Shown here piece by piece: positions 9,544 to 18,679 of a stretch of DNA of 64,000 nucleotides. Made by a program: the position numbers and the translations under genes. This stretch comes from Mycolicibacterium mucogenicum DSM 44124. Its GTDB lineage: Bacteria > Actinomycetota > Actinomycetes > Mycobacteriales > Mycobacteriaceae. The stretch lies in assembly GCF_005670685.2 (NCBI RefSeq), contig NZ_CP062008.1, forward strand, positions 5,332,001 through 5,396,000, given 5' to 3'. Numbering within the stretch: the stretch's first letter is position 1; every line of letters begins with the position of its first letter. The notes below the pieces were generated by a model that searched no databases, was not told where the DNA came from, and worked only from the letters and a program-made list of their open reading frames with translations.

Positions 9544-10910
9544 GTGCCGCACCCGCAGGACCGGAACGCCGCGGCGAGGGCGTCCAGCGCGGTGCGTCCC
9601 TCCGGACCGGCGTTGTTCGAGATGAGCGCGAAGGTCAGGACCCGTCCGCTCTGGTCGGTGACGATGCCCGCCAGGGCGTTGGTGCCGGTCAGCGAACCGG
9701 TCTTGGCACGCAGGTATCCGGCCGACGAGGTGTCGGCGTAGCGGTTCCACAACGTGCCGCTGCCGCCGGCGATCGGCAGGACGTCGAGCAGCGGACGCAG
9801 GCGGGGCTCGCTGGTGCCCGCGGCGGCGTTGACGACGTCGTCCAGGACCGCCGCGGTGAGCCGGTCGTTGACCGACAGACCGCTGGCGTCGAACAGCGTC
9901 GCACCCGAGGTGGTCAGTCCCGCCTTCGCCAGCTGCCCGAGAACGGCGCGGACTCCGCCGTCGAAACTCTGCGGCTGGTTCACCGCGGCGGCGACCTCCC
10001 GGCCGATCGACTCGGCCATCACGTTGTCGGAGGCGCCCATCATCTCGCGTAGGCGCTCGATCAGCGGCGGGGACTGCACCGCGGCGAGCTGCTGACCGCC
10101 GGCGGGTGTGGTGCGGAGCGTCACGTTGGCCGGGTCGACCCGCAGGGCCGCCGCCAGTGCGCGGCCGGCATCGAGGGCCGGTGTCGTCGAGCGCTTGGAC
10201 TCGACCGTGGTGGGCTGGACGCGACCGGCGTCGACCATGACCGATTGGATCGGGGCCCAGTCGCCGCCCTCGATGTCGGCGACGTCCCAGCCGGGCGCCA
10301 TGGTCGGGCCGGAGTAGAGGCTGGTGTCGACCTGAATGGCGCGAGGTGTGACGCCGGCCTTGCGGACCTGGTCGGCCAGGTCGGAAATCCGGGCCGCATC
10401 GCCGTACCAGGTGTCGGTGCCCGGCGGCGCCGCCGACAGCGTCGGGTCGCCGCCACCCTTGAGCACCACCACGCCCGGGCTGTCGCCGGACACGACCGTG
10501 GTGGTCAGCCGGGCGTTGCGGTCGAGGGTCAGCAGGGCCGCGGCCGCCGTGAGGGTCTTGTTGGTGGATGCCGGCTGCAGCGGGATGTTCGCGCCCTGCG
10601 CCCACAGCTCTGTCCCGGTGATGGCATCGGTGATCCGGCCACCGAGCATGCCGAGATTCGGGTTGGCGGCCAGCGGCGCCAGCACGGCGGCGAGCTGCGC
10701 GGGCACCACCTGCGGGGCGGCGTCGGAGACCGGTTGCACCGCAGGTCGGGGCGAGACGAGCGCGGGTTGCGGCTTGGCCGTCGCCCCTGCCGCCGGGACG
10801 GCGTCGTGCCGCGTCATCACTGCGGCGGCCGCCACCAGCGCGGCAACCAGCACGAGAACTGCCACACCGATCACCAAGTGGGTCGATCGGCGCCACCGGG
10901 TGGGCCGCAT
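9540..10910 (-). CDS. dacB: D-alanyl-D-alanine carboxypeptidase/endopeptidase (PBP4, peptidase S13)
   Basis: 456-residue exported penicillin-binding protein that trims or hydrolyses peptidoglycan peptides. An N-terminal membrane anchor (residues about 11-32) precedes a Pro/Ala-rich linker. The three active-site motifs of the S13 family are visible: STNK (Ser115, Lys118), SDN in GASDNVMAE, and KTG in RAKTGSLTGTN. The motif order and length match Rv3627c-type proteins. It is the first gene of the minus-strand operon and is divergent from ppa; the 89-bp gap must contain both promoters. Its stop overlaps the GTG of the metalloprotease. Confidence 0.93.
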   Translation of the reverse strand: MRPTRWRRSTHLVIGVAVLVLVAALVAAAAVMTRHDAVPAAGATAKPQPALVSPRPAVQPVSDAAPQVVPAQLAAVLAPLAANPNLGMLGGRITDAITGTELWAQGANIPLQPASTNKTLTAAAALLTLDRNARLTTTVVSGDSPGVVVLKGGGDPTLSAAPPGTDTWYGDAARISDLADQVRKAGVTPRAIQVDTSLYSGPTMAPGWDVADIEGGDWAPIQSVMVDAGRVQPTTVESKRSTTPALDAGRALAAALRVDPANVTLRTTPAGGQQLAAVQSPPLIERLREMMGASDNVMAESIGREVAAAVNQPQSFDGGVRAVLGQLAKAGLTTSGATLFDASGLSVNDRLTAAVLDDVVNAAAGTSEPRLRPLLDVLPIAGGSGTLWNRYADTSSAGYLRAKTGSLTGTNALAGIVTDQSGRVLTFALISNNAGPEGRTALDALAAAFRSCGCGT

Positions 10911-10999
10911 GTTGCTCCTGAACTCGTACGGGTCACTCAGCAGGGTATCGCTCGTCTAAGGTGTAGCCCGTTATCAGCACAGAGCTAAGGAGTCTCCCG

Positions 11000-11488
11000 G
11001 TGGAGCACGAAGTCGTCATCGAGATCCCCAAGGGTTCGCGGAACAAGTACGAAGTGGACCACGAAACCGGGCGAGTGAAGCTCGACCGCTACCTCTTCAC
11101 CCCCATGGGTTACCCCACCGATTACGGGTTCTTCGAGAACACCCTCGGCGAGGACGGCGACCCGCTGGACGCTCTGGTGCTGCTGACCGAGTCGGTCTTC
11201 CCGGGCTGCATCGTCGACGCCCGCCCGGTCGCCATGTTCAAGATGACCGACGAGGCCGGCGGCGACGACAAGCTGCTGTGCGTGCCCGCCGGTGACCCGC
11301 GCTGGGACAACGTCCAGGACCTGAGCGACATCTCGGAGTTCGAGCTGGACGCCATCAAGCATTTCTTCGTCCACTACAAGGACCTGGAGCCGGGCAAGTT
11401 CGTCAAGGCCGCCGACTGGGTCGGCCGCAAAGAGGCCGAAGAAGAGCTGGCCCGCTCGATCGCCCGGTTCGAAGAGCAAGAGCACTAA
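11000..11488 (+). CDS. ppa: inorganic pyrophosphatase Ppa
   Basis: 162-residue family I soluble pyrophosphatase that hydrolyses PPi to two phosphates and so drives biosynthetic reactions. Characteristic sequences are [11 protein letters not shown] near the N-terminus, the [17 protein letters not shown] signature with metal-binding acidic residues, and the later [10 protein letters not shown]. It starts with GTG, preceded by a good ribosome binding site (aaggag ending 8 bases upstream), and mycobacterial Ppa proteins begin similarly (MEHEV or MQFDV). A 12-bp hairpin follows the gene. Confidence 0.97.
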   Translation: MEHEVVIEIPKGSRNKYEVDHETGRVKLDRYLFTPMGYPTDYGFFENTLGEDGDPLDALVLLTESVFPGCIVDARPVAMFKMTDEAGGDDKLLCVPAGDPRWDNVQDLSDISEFELDAIKHFFVHYKDLEPGKFVKAADWVGRKEAEEELARSIARFEEQEH

Positions 11489-11505
11489 CTTTCGTTTTCA
11501 CCGAG

Positions 11506-11544
11506 CCTGACCCGCCGTACCCTGGAAAGCAGCGGCGGGTCAGG
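11506..11544 (+). terminator. hairpin terminator after ppa
   Basis: A perfect 12-bp stem (CCTGACCCGCCG at 11506-11517 with its complement at 11533-11544) and a 15-base loop lie 17 bases after the ppa stop. There is no T-tract, as is common for mycobacterial hairpin terminators. The hairpin ends only eight bases before the next start codon, so it could also act on translation of that gene. Confidence 0.65.
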
Positions 11545-11552
11545 AATCGGCG

Positions 11553-12959
11553 ATGGATTGGTTCACAGCACCCGAATACTGGTTCAGCCGGCTGGTGCTG
11601 GAGCGCGGCATCGCCGGCGTCTATCTGATTGCTTTCCTCTGCGCCGCAAGGCAATTCCGCGCTCTACTCGGCGCGCAGGGCATGTTGCCGATTCCGCGAT
11701 ATCTGTCGGCGGTGTCGTTTCGGCAGGCGCCCAGCATCTTTCACTGGCATTACTCCGACAGGTTCTTCGCGACCGTCGCCTGGTCGGGTGCCGCACTCAG
11801 TACCGCGCTGGTCGCGGGCGCCGGCGACGTCGTGCCGCTGTGGGCGGCGATGCTCCTGTGGCTGTTGCTATGGGTGCTGTATCTGTCGATCGTCAACGTC
11901 GGGCAGCGGTGGTACGCCTTCGGCTGGGAGTCACTGCTGCTGGAGGCCGGCTTCCTCGCGGTGTTCCTCGGCAACGACTCCGTGGCGCCACCGGTCCTGG
12001 TGATCTGGCTGGCGCGGTGGCTCGTCTTCCGCACCGAGTTCGGTGCGGGGCTGATCAAGCTTCGCGGTGACCGGTGCTGGCGCGATCTGACGTGCCTCTA
12101 CTACCACCACGAGACCCAGCCGATGCCGGGCCCGCTGAGCTGGTTCTTCCATCACCTGCCCAGGCCCTTGCACCGGGTCGAGGTGGCGGTCAACCACGTC
12201 ACGCAACTGGTGGTGCCGTTCGGATTGTTCGCACCGCAGCCCGTCGCAACTGTCGCGGCCGCGATCGTGGTGGTCACGCAGCTCTGGCTGGTGATCTCCG
12301 GCAACTACGCGTGGCTGAACTGGTTGACGATGGTGTTGGCGTTCAGTGCGATCGCCGGGCCGGCGCCCGGCTCGCCGCTGCCCGCCGCACCGCCCACGTG
12401 GTTCGTGGTGCTCGTCATCGGCTTCAGCGTCCTGGTCGTGGTGCTGAGCTACTGGCCGGTGCGCAATCTGCTGTCGCCGCGGCAGCGCATGAACGCATCG
12501 TTCGATCCACTGCATCTGGTGAACACCTACGGCGCCTTCGGCTCGATCGGCCGCATCCGGCGGGAGGTGGTGATCGAAGGCACCGCCGATCCCGACATCA
12601 CCGACGAAACCGTCTGGCAGGAATACGAATTCAAGGGCAAGCCCGGCGCCGTGGGCCGACTGCCGCGGCAGTGGGCGCCTTACCATCTGCGGCTCGACTG
12701 GCTGATGTGGTTCGCCGCGATCTCGCCAACCTACGGCCGTCAGTGGTTCGTCGGCTTGCTGGAGCGATTGCTGCGCGGTGACGCGGCGACACTGAAACTG
12801 CTGCGGCACAACCCGTTTCCCGGTTCACCGCCCAAGTTCGTCCGCGCGCGGATCTTCCGCTACCGCTACGCCACTCCCCACGAACTGAGGCACGAACGCG
12901 TGTGGTGGCACCGGACGCCGGAAGGCGAGTACTTCCCGCCGGTCACGTTGCCCGACTAG
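11553..12959 (+). CDS. lipase maturation factor (LMF1-like) family membrane protein
   Basis: 468-residue multi-pass membrane protein. Several hydrophobic segments span residues 25-330, followed by a soluble C-terminal domain rich in aromatic and basic residues. The block GLIKLRGDRCWRDLTCLYYH and the following TQPMPGPLSWF are the hallmark of the LMF1 family. In vertebrates LMF1 helps fold lipases in the ER; what the bacterial members do is not established. The start ATG is eight bases after the ppa terminator hairpin. Its stop overlaps the convergent TetR gene by four bases. Confidence 0.85.
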   Translation: MDWFTAPEYWFSRLVLERGIAGVYLIAFLCAARQFRALLGAQGMLPIPRYLSAVSFRQAPSIFHWHYSDRFFATVAWSGAALSTALVAGAGDVVPLWAAMLLWLLLWVLYLSIVNVGQRWYAFGWESLLLEAGFLAVFLGNDSVAPPVLVIWLARWLVFRTEFGAGLIKLRGDRCWRDLTCLYYHHETQPMPGPLSWFFHHLPRPLHRVEVAVNHVTQLVVPFGLFAPQPVATVAAAIVVVTQLWLVISGNYAWLNWLTMVLAFSAIAGPAPGSPLPAAPPTWFVVLVIGFSVLVVVLSYWPVRNLLSPRQRMNASFDPLHLVNTYGAFGSIGRIRREVVIEGTADPDITDETVWQEYEFKGKPGAVGRLPRQWAPYHLRLDWLMWFAAISPTYGRQWFVGLLERLLRGDAATLKLLRHNPFPGSPPKFVRARIFRYRYATPHELRHERVWWHRTPEGEYFPPVTLPD

Positions 12960-13561
12960 CGGGCCGCTTCGATGCGGCCGGCCAACATCGCGGTCCAGTC
13001 CGCGATGTACTCGTCATCGGGGATGTCCACCTCCGGGGCGTGAAAGACGACGCGCGTCGCCTGCTTGCCCAGCAGCGCGTTGACCCCGACCACGGCGATC
13101 CGCCGGGCCTCGGCCGGATCGAGGCCGGGCGCGCAACCCCCGATCCAGTCGGCCAGCTCGCTGTAGAGGCCGTCTACGAGAGCGGCATAGGCGGCGTTGA
13201 CGCGGTCCGACTGGTCCGCCGGCGTGCGGGCCGCCACCTGCAGGAACTGGCTTTCCTGGTTCAGGACACTCAGCACGTACCGGCCGAGCAGCGTGAGCTC
13301 GGTCCGGAGCTCCCCCTCCCCGGCGAACAGCGCGCTGATGTCGTGCATCGCGCGGCGCCGGTCGAGTTGCCGGTCGATCCCCGCCGCGAGCACGGCCTCT
13401 TTGGTCTTGAAGTGGTTGTAGAGGGCGCCGCAACCGGGCACCAGGCCGGCCGCTTTCTCGATCTGCGTGATGCTGGTGGCTTTGTAGCCCTGCTCACCGA
13501 ACAGCCGCATGGCCTCGGTGACCAGCCGTTCCTTGGTCCGTTCCTTCGTCGAGGTTTCCAC
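12956..13561 (-). CDS. TetR-family transcriptional regulator
   Basis: 201-residue regulator. The N-terminal HTH spans about residues 10-55 (RLVTEAMRLFGEQGYKATSI ... ALYNHFKTKEAVLAAG), the standard TetR DNA-binding domain. The C-terminal ligand domain is variable and gives no clue to the effector. It is divergent from the ABC1 kinase gene, and the 80-bp gap has repeated TGACC/GGTCA half-sites across a consensus-like promoter. It therefore probably represses the ABC1-P450-epimerase unit and perhaps itself. Confidence 0.9.
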   Translation of the reverse strand: METSTKERTKERLVTEAMRLFGEQGYKATSITQIEKAAGLVPGCGALYNHFKTKEAVLAAGIDRQLDRRRAMHDISALFAGEGELRTELTLLGRYVLSVLNQESQFLQVAARTPADQSDRVNAAYAALVDGLYSELADWIGGCAPGLDPAEARRIAVVGVNALLGKQATRVVFHAPEVDIPDDEYIADWTAMLAGRIEAAR

Positions 13562-13577
13562 CGCTGACTCCCCACCA

Positions 13578-13606
13578 TTGACCGCATATAAGAAGGGTCA
13601 TATATT
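13578..13606 (+). promoter_or_regulatory. sigma-A-type promoter with TetR-operator-like half-sites
   Basis: TTGACC at 13578-13583 and TATATT at 13601-13606 are separated by exactly 17 bases and lie 36 bases upstream of the ABC1 kinase start. The element TGACC-N12-GGTCA covers the same stretch (13579-13600), and another GGTCA lies at 13615-13619. This fits repression by the divergent TetR protein. The promoter call rests on motif match only. Confidence 0.55.
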
Positions 13607-14815
13607 TCGTACTAGGTCACCATACAACGCTGGGAGGCGCAATGACCGGGAATGTGCCGCGCGGACGCATCCGCCGCACCATGCCGGTCGCCGGCTTCAC
13701 CGCGCGCGCCGCCGGCGGACGGATGGTCGCCGCGCTGCGAGAGAAGGCCGGCAACACCGGCGCCGTCGAACGTTTCCACGAGCGCACCGCCGAGCAGTAC
13801 GCCGAACTCCTCGGCCACTCCAAGGGCGTGTTGATGAAGGCCGGTCAGCTGGTGTCGATGGTCGATGCCAATGCCATTGGCGCCGGCGAACTCTCGCCAT
13901 ATCAGCGGGCGCTGACCCGACTGCAGGCCGACGCGCCGCCGATGGACTCGGCCCTGGCCCGGCGCGTCGTCGAGGACGACCTGGGCCGCCCGATCTCCGC
14001 TGTCTTCGCGTCGTTCTCCGACGAACCGATGGCCGCGGCGTCCATCGGACAGGTCCACCGGGCAGTCTTGCACGACGGCCGCGACGTAGCGGTGAAGGTG
14101 CAGTATCCCGGTGTGGCACAGGCCATTCGCGATGATCTGTCGAACACCGAACTGCTGGCGACGATGTTCCGGTTCGCGGCAGGCGCGGCGAGCACGTTCG
14201 GCGGCGCGATCCTGCCCGATATCGCCCCCGTCGCCGCGGAGATTTCGGAGCGCATCTCCGAGGAGATCGACTACCGCCGCGAGGCCGACCACATCACCGC
14301 GTTCCATGAGCTGTACCGCGATCATCCGTTCATCCGGGTACCCGAGGTCGTTCGCGAGGCATCCGGCGACCGTGTCCTCACCATGACGTATCTGAACGGA
14401 TTGGACTGGGCGGCAGCGCAAGACGTCGATCAGAACTTGAAGGACACCTGGGCCGAGGTGATCACCCGATTCATCGCCGGAGCGTACCGGCACGGCAATC
14501 TGTTCCACGCCGACCCGCACCCCGGCAATTACCGATTCGGCCTTGACGGCACGGTCGGATTCGTCGACTTCGGCTGCGTGAAGGTGTTATCCGAGGATTT
14601 GCGTAGTCGCATTGTGCGCATGATGCGGTCAGCGGTCGACGGGCGCAAATACGAGCTGAGGTCAGTCATGGTCGAAAGTGGATTCTTCACAACCGATTCC
14701 GCGCTGACCGCTGAAGACGCTTATCGGTGGTACCAGGGGATCATCTATGAGATTCTCGCGCCCCAACCAGTGACCTACACAGACGAGACATCGCGGCGCG
14801 CGATCGCAAACCTCC

Positions 14816-14842
14816 TAGTGTCCTGCGCCGTAAATTAGTTGA
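14816..14842 (+). repeat. left terminal inverted repeat of the IS630 element
   Basis: This 27-base end, including the TA, matches the complement of 15926-15952 at 24 of 27 positions. The three differences are at positions 16, 17 and 22 from the outer edge. Confidence 0.9.
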
Positions 14843-14861
14843 TTAATTGTAGAATTGGCGG

Positions 14862-15953
14862 GTGGGAACCAGGGGTAGGCCGGTAGTCGAGTTGGTGTTG
14901 ACCGACGACGAACGTGAGACGTTGCAGCGGTGGGCCCGTCGATCGAAGTCCTCGCAGGCGTTGGCCCAACGTTGTCGGATCGTGTTGGGTTGCGCGGCAG
15001 GGAAATCCAACAAGGAAGTCGCCGCTGATGAAGGTGTGTGGCCGCAAACGGTCGGCAAATGGCGTGGACGGTTCCTGGAGGCGCGACTGGAGGGTCTGGC
15101 CGATGAGCCGCGTCCTGGTGCGCCGCGCAAGATCACCGACGAGGCGGTCGAGCAGCTGATCGTGGCCACGTTGGAGCGTCAACCCAAAGGCGCCACGCAC
15201 TGGTCGCGGTCTTCGATGGCGGCTGAGACCGGGTTGTCGAAGTCAACGGTCGGACGGATCTGGAAGTCGTTCGGCCTCAAGCCGCATCAGGTGGACACCT
15301 TCAAGATCAGCAACGACCCGCAGTTCGTCGACAAGGTCCGTGACGTCGTGGGGTTGTATCTGGACCCGCCGGAGAAGGCACTGGTGCTCTGCGTCGATGA
15401 AAAATCGCAGATCCAGGCCTTGGATCGCAGCGCGCCGGTCCTGCCGATGATGCCCGGCATGCCCGAGCGCCGCACCCATGACTACGTGCGGCACGGAATC
15501 ACCACCTTGTTCGCCGCCCTGGATGTGGCCACCGGCGAGGTCTACGGCTCGATTCACCGCCGGCACCGCGCGATCGAGTTCAAGAAGTTCTTGACCAAGT
15601 TGGACAACACCGTGCCCGCTGACCTGGACGTCCATCTGATCTGCGACAACTACTCGACGCACAAATCGCCGACAGTAACCAAATGGCTTGCCGCCCATCC
15701 CCGATTCCACATGCACTTCACCCCGACCTACTCGTCGTGGCTCAACCAGGTCGAGCGGTGGTTCGGGTTACTCACCGACCAGAAACTGCGCCGCGGCGTT
15801 CACCGCTCAATTCAGGCCCTCGAGAAGGACATTCGCGAGTGGATCGCAGACTGGAACGACAACCCCCGCCCGTTCAACTGGACCAAGACCGCCGACGAGA
15901 TCTTCGAACGACTCGGTTCATATCTTCAACGAATTCCCGGCGCAGGACACTAG
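14862..15953 (+). CDS. IS630-family DDE transposase
   Basis: 363-residue transposase in a single frame. The N-terminal half has two helix-turn-helix regions (SNKEVAADEGVWPQTVGKW near 50-70 and LSKSTVGRIWKSFG near 125-138). The DDE catalytic domain shows the first Asp in LCVDEKSQ, the second in HLICDNYSTHK and the Glu in NQVERWF. It starts at GTG 14862 within about 20 bases of the left repeat. The TAG stop is formed by the duplicated TA plus the first host base, so the C-terminus depends on the insertion site. The gene appears intact and the element may be active. Confidence 0.95.
   Translation: MGTRGRPVVELVLTDDERETLQRWARRSKSSQALAQRCRIVLGCAAGKSNKEVAADEGVWPQTVGKWRGRFLEARLEGLADEPRPGAPRKITDEAVEQLIVATLERQPKGATHWSRSSMAAETGLSKSTVGRIWKSFGLKPHQVDTFKISNDPQFVDKVRDVVGLYLDPPEKALVLCVDEKSQIQALDRSAPVLPMMPGMPERRTHDYVRHGITTLFAALDVATGEVYGSIHRRHRAIEFKKFLTKLDNTVPADLDVHLICDNYSTHKSPTVTKWLAAHPRFHMHFTPTYSSWLNQVERWFGLLTDQKLRRGVHRSIQALEKDIREWIADWNDNPRPFNWTKTADEIFERLGSYLQRIPGAGH
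15926..15952 (-). repeat. right terminal inverted repeat of the IS630 element
   Basis: This end is the partner of the left repeat. It overlaps the last codons of the transposase gene, whose stop codon uses the TA of the target duplication. Confidence 0.9.
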
Positions 15954-16184
15954 ACGTACGTGATGCTGACCACCTGATGCGGCACATCACAGTGCCGCCC
16001 GATCTCGTGTTCTTCTCCCGCCTCAACCTGTCGATGAACGCCATCTTCACCGCCTTGCACGCGACCTTCCACGCTCGGGCCGCCGTCGACGACATGGACG
16101 GCGTCGCAGAGCCGATCACGGAGTTGGGCCGTCAGCACGTTGCCTGGGTTCGCGAGCGTGGCTTGCCGTTCGGGACGGACGATC

Positions 16185-17336
16185 ATGAGCACCGCTGACG
16201 TCAGCGCGGCCCGGCTGCCCTGGGATGCCACCGATCCCTACCCCTTCTACGAGGCCCGGCGGCGCGACGGAGATGTCGTGTGGGACAACGCCGCACAGGG
16301 TTGGTTGGTGCTCGGCTACGACGCGGCCCGGCAGGTGCTCGGCGGGTCCGGCTGGACGAGCGACCCGCTGGCCAACCCGGTGGCACGCGCGTCGATGACC
16401 ATGATGGCGCCGGAGTTCACCAAGGCGTCGATGCTTTTCACCGACGGCGCCGACCACGACCGGCTGCGCGGCGCGGTCCGGGATGCGTTCACCCGCAGCA
16501 CGATATCCGGGCTGACCGAGGGCGTGGAGACCATCGCCGCCGAGGTCATCGCGCAGGTGCCCACCGGTGAGCCGTTCGATTTCATGTCGCGGATCGCACT
16601 GCCGCTGCCGATCGCCGTGGTGGGTGAATGGCTCGACCTCGACCCGGCCCACGCGGCGTCGCTGCGTGAGCTGTCGCCGGCGATCATCCGCATGCTCGGC
16701 ACCTTGGCCGATCCCGTGGAGGTGGCCGAAGGCTTCGGCGCCGCCGCCGCACTCATGGCGGAGTTCCTGCCACTCGCCGCCGATCGACGGGCTCATCCCG
16801 GCGATGACCTGCTCAGCTTCATCGCCACCGATCCAGAGCTGTCCCTCGAAGATGTCGTGGTGACCGCCATCCTGATCGCGGTCGCCGGGCACGAGACCAC
16901 GGCGAATCTGCTTGGCGCCGGGCTGATTCGACTGTTGCACGAACACGTCGACACCGTTGACGGGGCGGTGATCACCGAGCTGCTGCGGCTCGACGGTCCG
17001 GTGCAGTCGACGGTGCGCACGGCGACCGAGAACCACACGGTCGCCGGCGTCGATATCGCCGCCGGCGACAGCGTCGTGGTCGTGGTGGCGGCCGCCAACC
17101 GCGACCCGGCGGTGTTCGACGACCCCGACCGCTTCCGATTGGGCCGCACCGGGCCCGCTCCTGTGGCCTTCGGATACGGCGCGCACTACTGCCTTGGTTC
17201 TGCGCTGGCCCAGCTGGAGTTGATCGTCGCGTTGCGTGAAGTCCTTGCCCGCCAACCCGTTATCCGCGGAGAGGTCACCTGGCGCGACACACCCGCCATT
17301 CGGGGACCGCAGACGTTGCCGGTGGCGTTCAGCTGA
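16185..17336 (+). CDS. cytochrome P450
   Basis: 383-residue soluble P450, slightly short for the family but with all core motifs: I-helix AGHETT (residues 234-239), ExxR in ELLR (265-268), and the haem-binding loop FGYGAHYCLG with the cysteine ligand at 336. I took the ATG at 16185 (MSTADVSAARLPWDATDP), which overlaps the end of the ABC1 kinase gene by 14 bases; a longer upstream extension lies inside the kinase C-terminus and is unlikely. No ferredoxin or reductase is adjacent. The substrate is unknown. Because the upstream gene carries the IS insertion, its transcription may now depend on readthrough from the element. Confidence 0.93.
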   Translation: MSTADVSAARLPWDATDPYPFYEARRRDGDVVWDNAAQGWLVLGYDAARQVLGGSGWTSDPLANPVARASMTMMAPEFTKASMLFTDGADHDRLRGAVRDAFTRSTISGLTEGVETIAAEVIAQVPTGEPFDFMSRIALPLPIAVVGEWLDLDPAHAASLRELSPAIIRMLGTLADPVEVAEGFGAAAALMAEFLPLAADRRAHPGDDLLSFIATDPELSLEDVVVTAILIAVAGHETTANLLGAGLIRLLHEHVDTVDGAVITELLRLDGPVQSTVRTATENHTVAGVDIAAGDSVVVVVAAANRDPAVFDDPDRFRLGRTGPAPVAFGYGAHYCLGSALAQLELIVALREVLARQPVIRGEVTWRDTPAIRGPQTLPVAFS

Positions 17337-18244
17337 TGCGGGTTTTCGTCACCGGAGGGACGGGCGCCATCGGCGTCCACACCGTGCCCGCCCTGGTCGC
17401 GGCGGGGCATGCCGTCACCGCCTTGGCTCGCGGCGACGCGAAAGCCGCCTGGTTGCGAAGCCAAGGCGCTGAGCCGGTTTCGGTGTCGCTGTTCGACCGT
17501 CGCGGGCTGGCCGACGCGTTCGCCGACCACGACGCGGTGATCAATCTGGCGTCGGCGTTGCCGTCGACCACGGCGTTCATCCGTAAATCCGCCTGGGCGG
17601 AATGCGAGCGGGTACGTACGGAGGGGTCCGCGACCGTCGTCGATGCCGCGCGGGATGCGGGCGTTCCCAACCTGATTCAAGAATCCGTGGTGATGATCTA
17701 CCGCGACGGCGGCAGCGACTGGATCGACGAAGACCAGCCTGTCGACCATTACCCGATCACCCGCGGCAACCACGCCGCCGAAGCCAGCGCACATCGGTTC
17801 ACCGCCGCCGGCGGGCAGGCGACGATCCTGCGGTTCGGCGTCTTCTACGGTCCGCACGCGGCACATAGTGAACAGATCCTCGACATGGCCAAGTGGCACA
17901 TCGGGTTCTCCCCCGGGCGCCCCGGCACCTACCTGTCGTCGATCCACGTCGCGGATGCGGCGAACGCCGTCGTCGCGGCACTCACGGCACCCGGCGGCAC
18001 CTACAACGTCGTCGACGACCGGCCACTCACCAAGCGCGAGTACGCCGAGGCCTGCGCCGCCGCCGTCGGGCGCCGCATCTGGATCAGCGGGCCAGGACGG
18101 CTGGGACTCCTGCTCGGTGACCGACTCACGTCGATAACGAGGTCACTTCGGATGCGCAACAAGCGTTTTCGCGAGGCTTCGGACTGGCGTCCCCGCTACC
18201 CCAGCGCAGTCGAGGGTTACCGCGTGATGGCGCAGCTACGCTGA
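17336..18244 (+). CDS. NAD(P)-dependent epimerase/dehydratase-family protein
   Basis: 302-residue extended short-chain dehydrogenase-type protein. The N-terminal nucleotide-binding motif is GGTGAIG (residues 7-13), followed by a Rossmann fold with VINLASALPS. The usual YxxxK catalytic pair is not obvious where expected, so it may be an atypical family member acting as a reductase or a nucleotide-binding protein. Its ATG shares one base with the P450 stop (TGATG), so it is coupled to the P450 and probably acts on the same pathway. Its end overlaps the convergent DCC gene. Confidence 0.82.
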   Translation: MRVFVTGGTGAIGVHTVPALVAAGHAVTALARGDAKAAWLRSQGAEPVSVSLFDRRGLADAFADHDAVINLASALPSTTAFIRKSAWAECERVRTEGSATVVDAARDAGVPNLIQESVVMIYRDGGSDWIDEDQPVDHYPITRGNHAAEASAHRFTAAGGQATILRFGVFYGPHAAHSEQILDMAKWHIGFSPGRPGTYLSSIHVADAANAVVAALTAPGGTYNVVDDRPLTKREYAEACAAAVGRRIWISGPGRLGLLLGDRLTSITRSLRMRNKRFREASDWRPRYPSAVEGYRVMAQLR

Positions 18245-18622
18245 AGTACATTCCGACGGCGCGGATTCGCACCACGGTGTGACGCCGCGGAAGTGGTAGC
18301 GGTGGGTGGCCACCCAGCGGTAGATCCGCTCTTGGAGCGCGCCGACTCCCGGGATGCCGTAAACCCACAACGGCAACCGGGTGCCGATCGCCGCGGCCAC
18401 GGCAGCGTTGGCCGCCTTGGCGCCGCCGAGCACTTCGCCGGAGGAATCCAGCCACCACACCGATTCCATCAGGTGCTCGGGTGCCACGCCGAGTCGTTCG
18501 GCGGTGCCGGGCTTCTGCAGTGGTTCGGTGCGAAGCCGGCCGGTGCGATTCATCCGCAGCAACTGATTGCGGGCGCGGGTACACATTCCGCACTTGCCGT
18601 CGAAGAACAGCACACCGTCCAT
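18236..18622 (-). CDS. DCC1-like thiol-disulfide oxidoreductase
   Basis: 128-residue member of the DCC family, named after its DxxCxxC motif. Here it reads FFDGKCGMCTRAR at residues 6-18, placing two cysteines in a thioredoxin-like CxxC. The family is predicted to be redox active, but its substrates are largely unknown. I chose the ATG at 18622 because the family motif starts immediately after it; the longer upstream frame has no family similarity. It converges with the epimerase gene. Confidence 0.85.
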   Translation of the reverse strand: MDGVLFFDGKCGMCTRARNQLLRMNRTGRLRTEPLQKPGTAERLGVAPEHLMESVWWLDSSGEVLGGAKAANAAVAAAIGTRLPLWVYGIPGVGALQERIYRWVATHRYHFRGVTPWCESAPSECTSA

Positions 18623-18679
18623 GACTTCATCATGCGCCGCCGAGCGCCGCCGGAAACCGTGAGTCGCCACACAGGTGGG

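Larger units (their letters stand above)
14816..15952 (+). mobile_element. IS630-family insertion sequence with TA target duplication
   Basis: The 1137-bp segment is bounded by TA on both sides, the target duplicated by IS630/Tc1-mariner elements. Inside are imperfect inverted repeats; the outer 15 bases including TA are identical (tagtgtcctgcgccg at 14816-14830 and its complement at 15938-15952). One transposase gene fills it. Removal of the element with one TA copy restores the ABC1 kinase frame exactly. Confidence 0.95.
13642..16198 (+). pseudogene. ABC1/UbiB-family (AarF) atypical kinase, split by an IS630 element
   Basis: The 5' part (13642-14817, 392 codons) encodes an ABC1 kinase: the KxGQ-type helix LMKAGQLVSM, the Ala-rich AAASIGQVHRAVL loop, VAVKVQYPGV with the ATP-anchoring Lys, the EIDYRREADH helix, and HADPHPGNY with VDFGC in the catalytic region. 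The frame then runs into the insertion and stops at 14838. The 3' part resumes after 15952 and ends at 16198 (ITVPPDLVFFSRLNLSMNAI ... GTDDHEHR), the normal C-terminus of the family. Joining 14817 to 15953 restores a continuous frame of 473 codons including CTA across the junction. The truncated protein lacks the last 81 residues, so activity is doubtful. The P450 start overlaps its end by 14 bases. Confidence 0.92.

Noticed and set aside
16140..16184. Longer P450 start
   Set aside because: The extra codons lie inside the C-terminus of the ABC1 kinase gene. The ATG at 16185 gives a normal P450 N-terminus.
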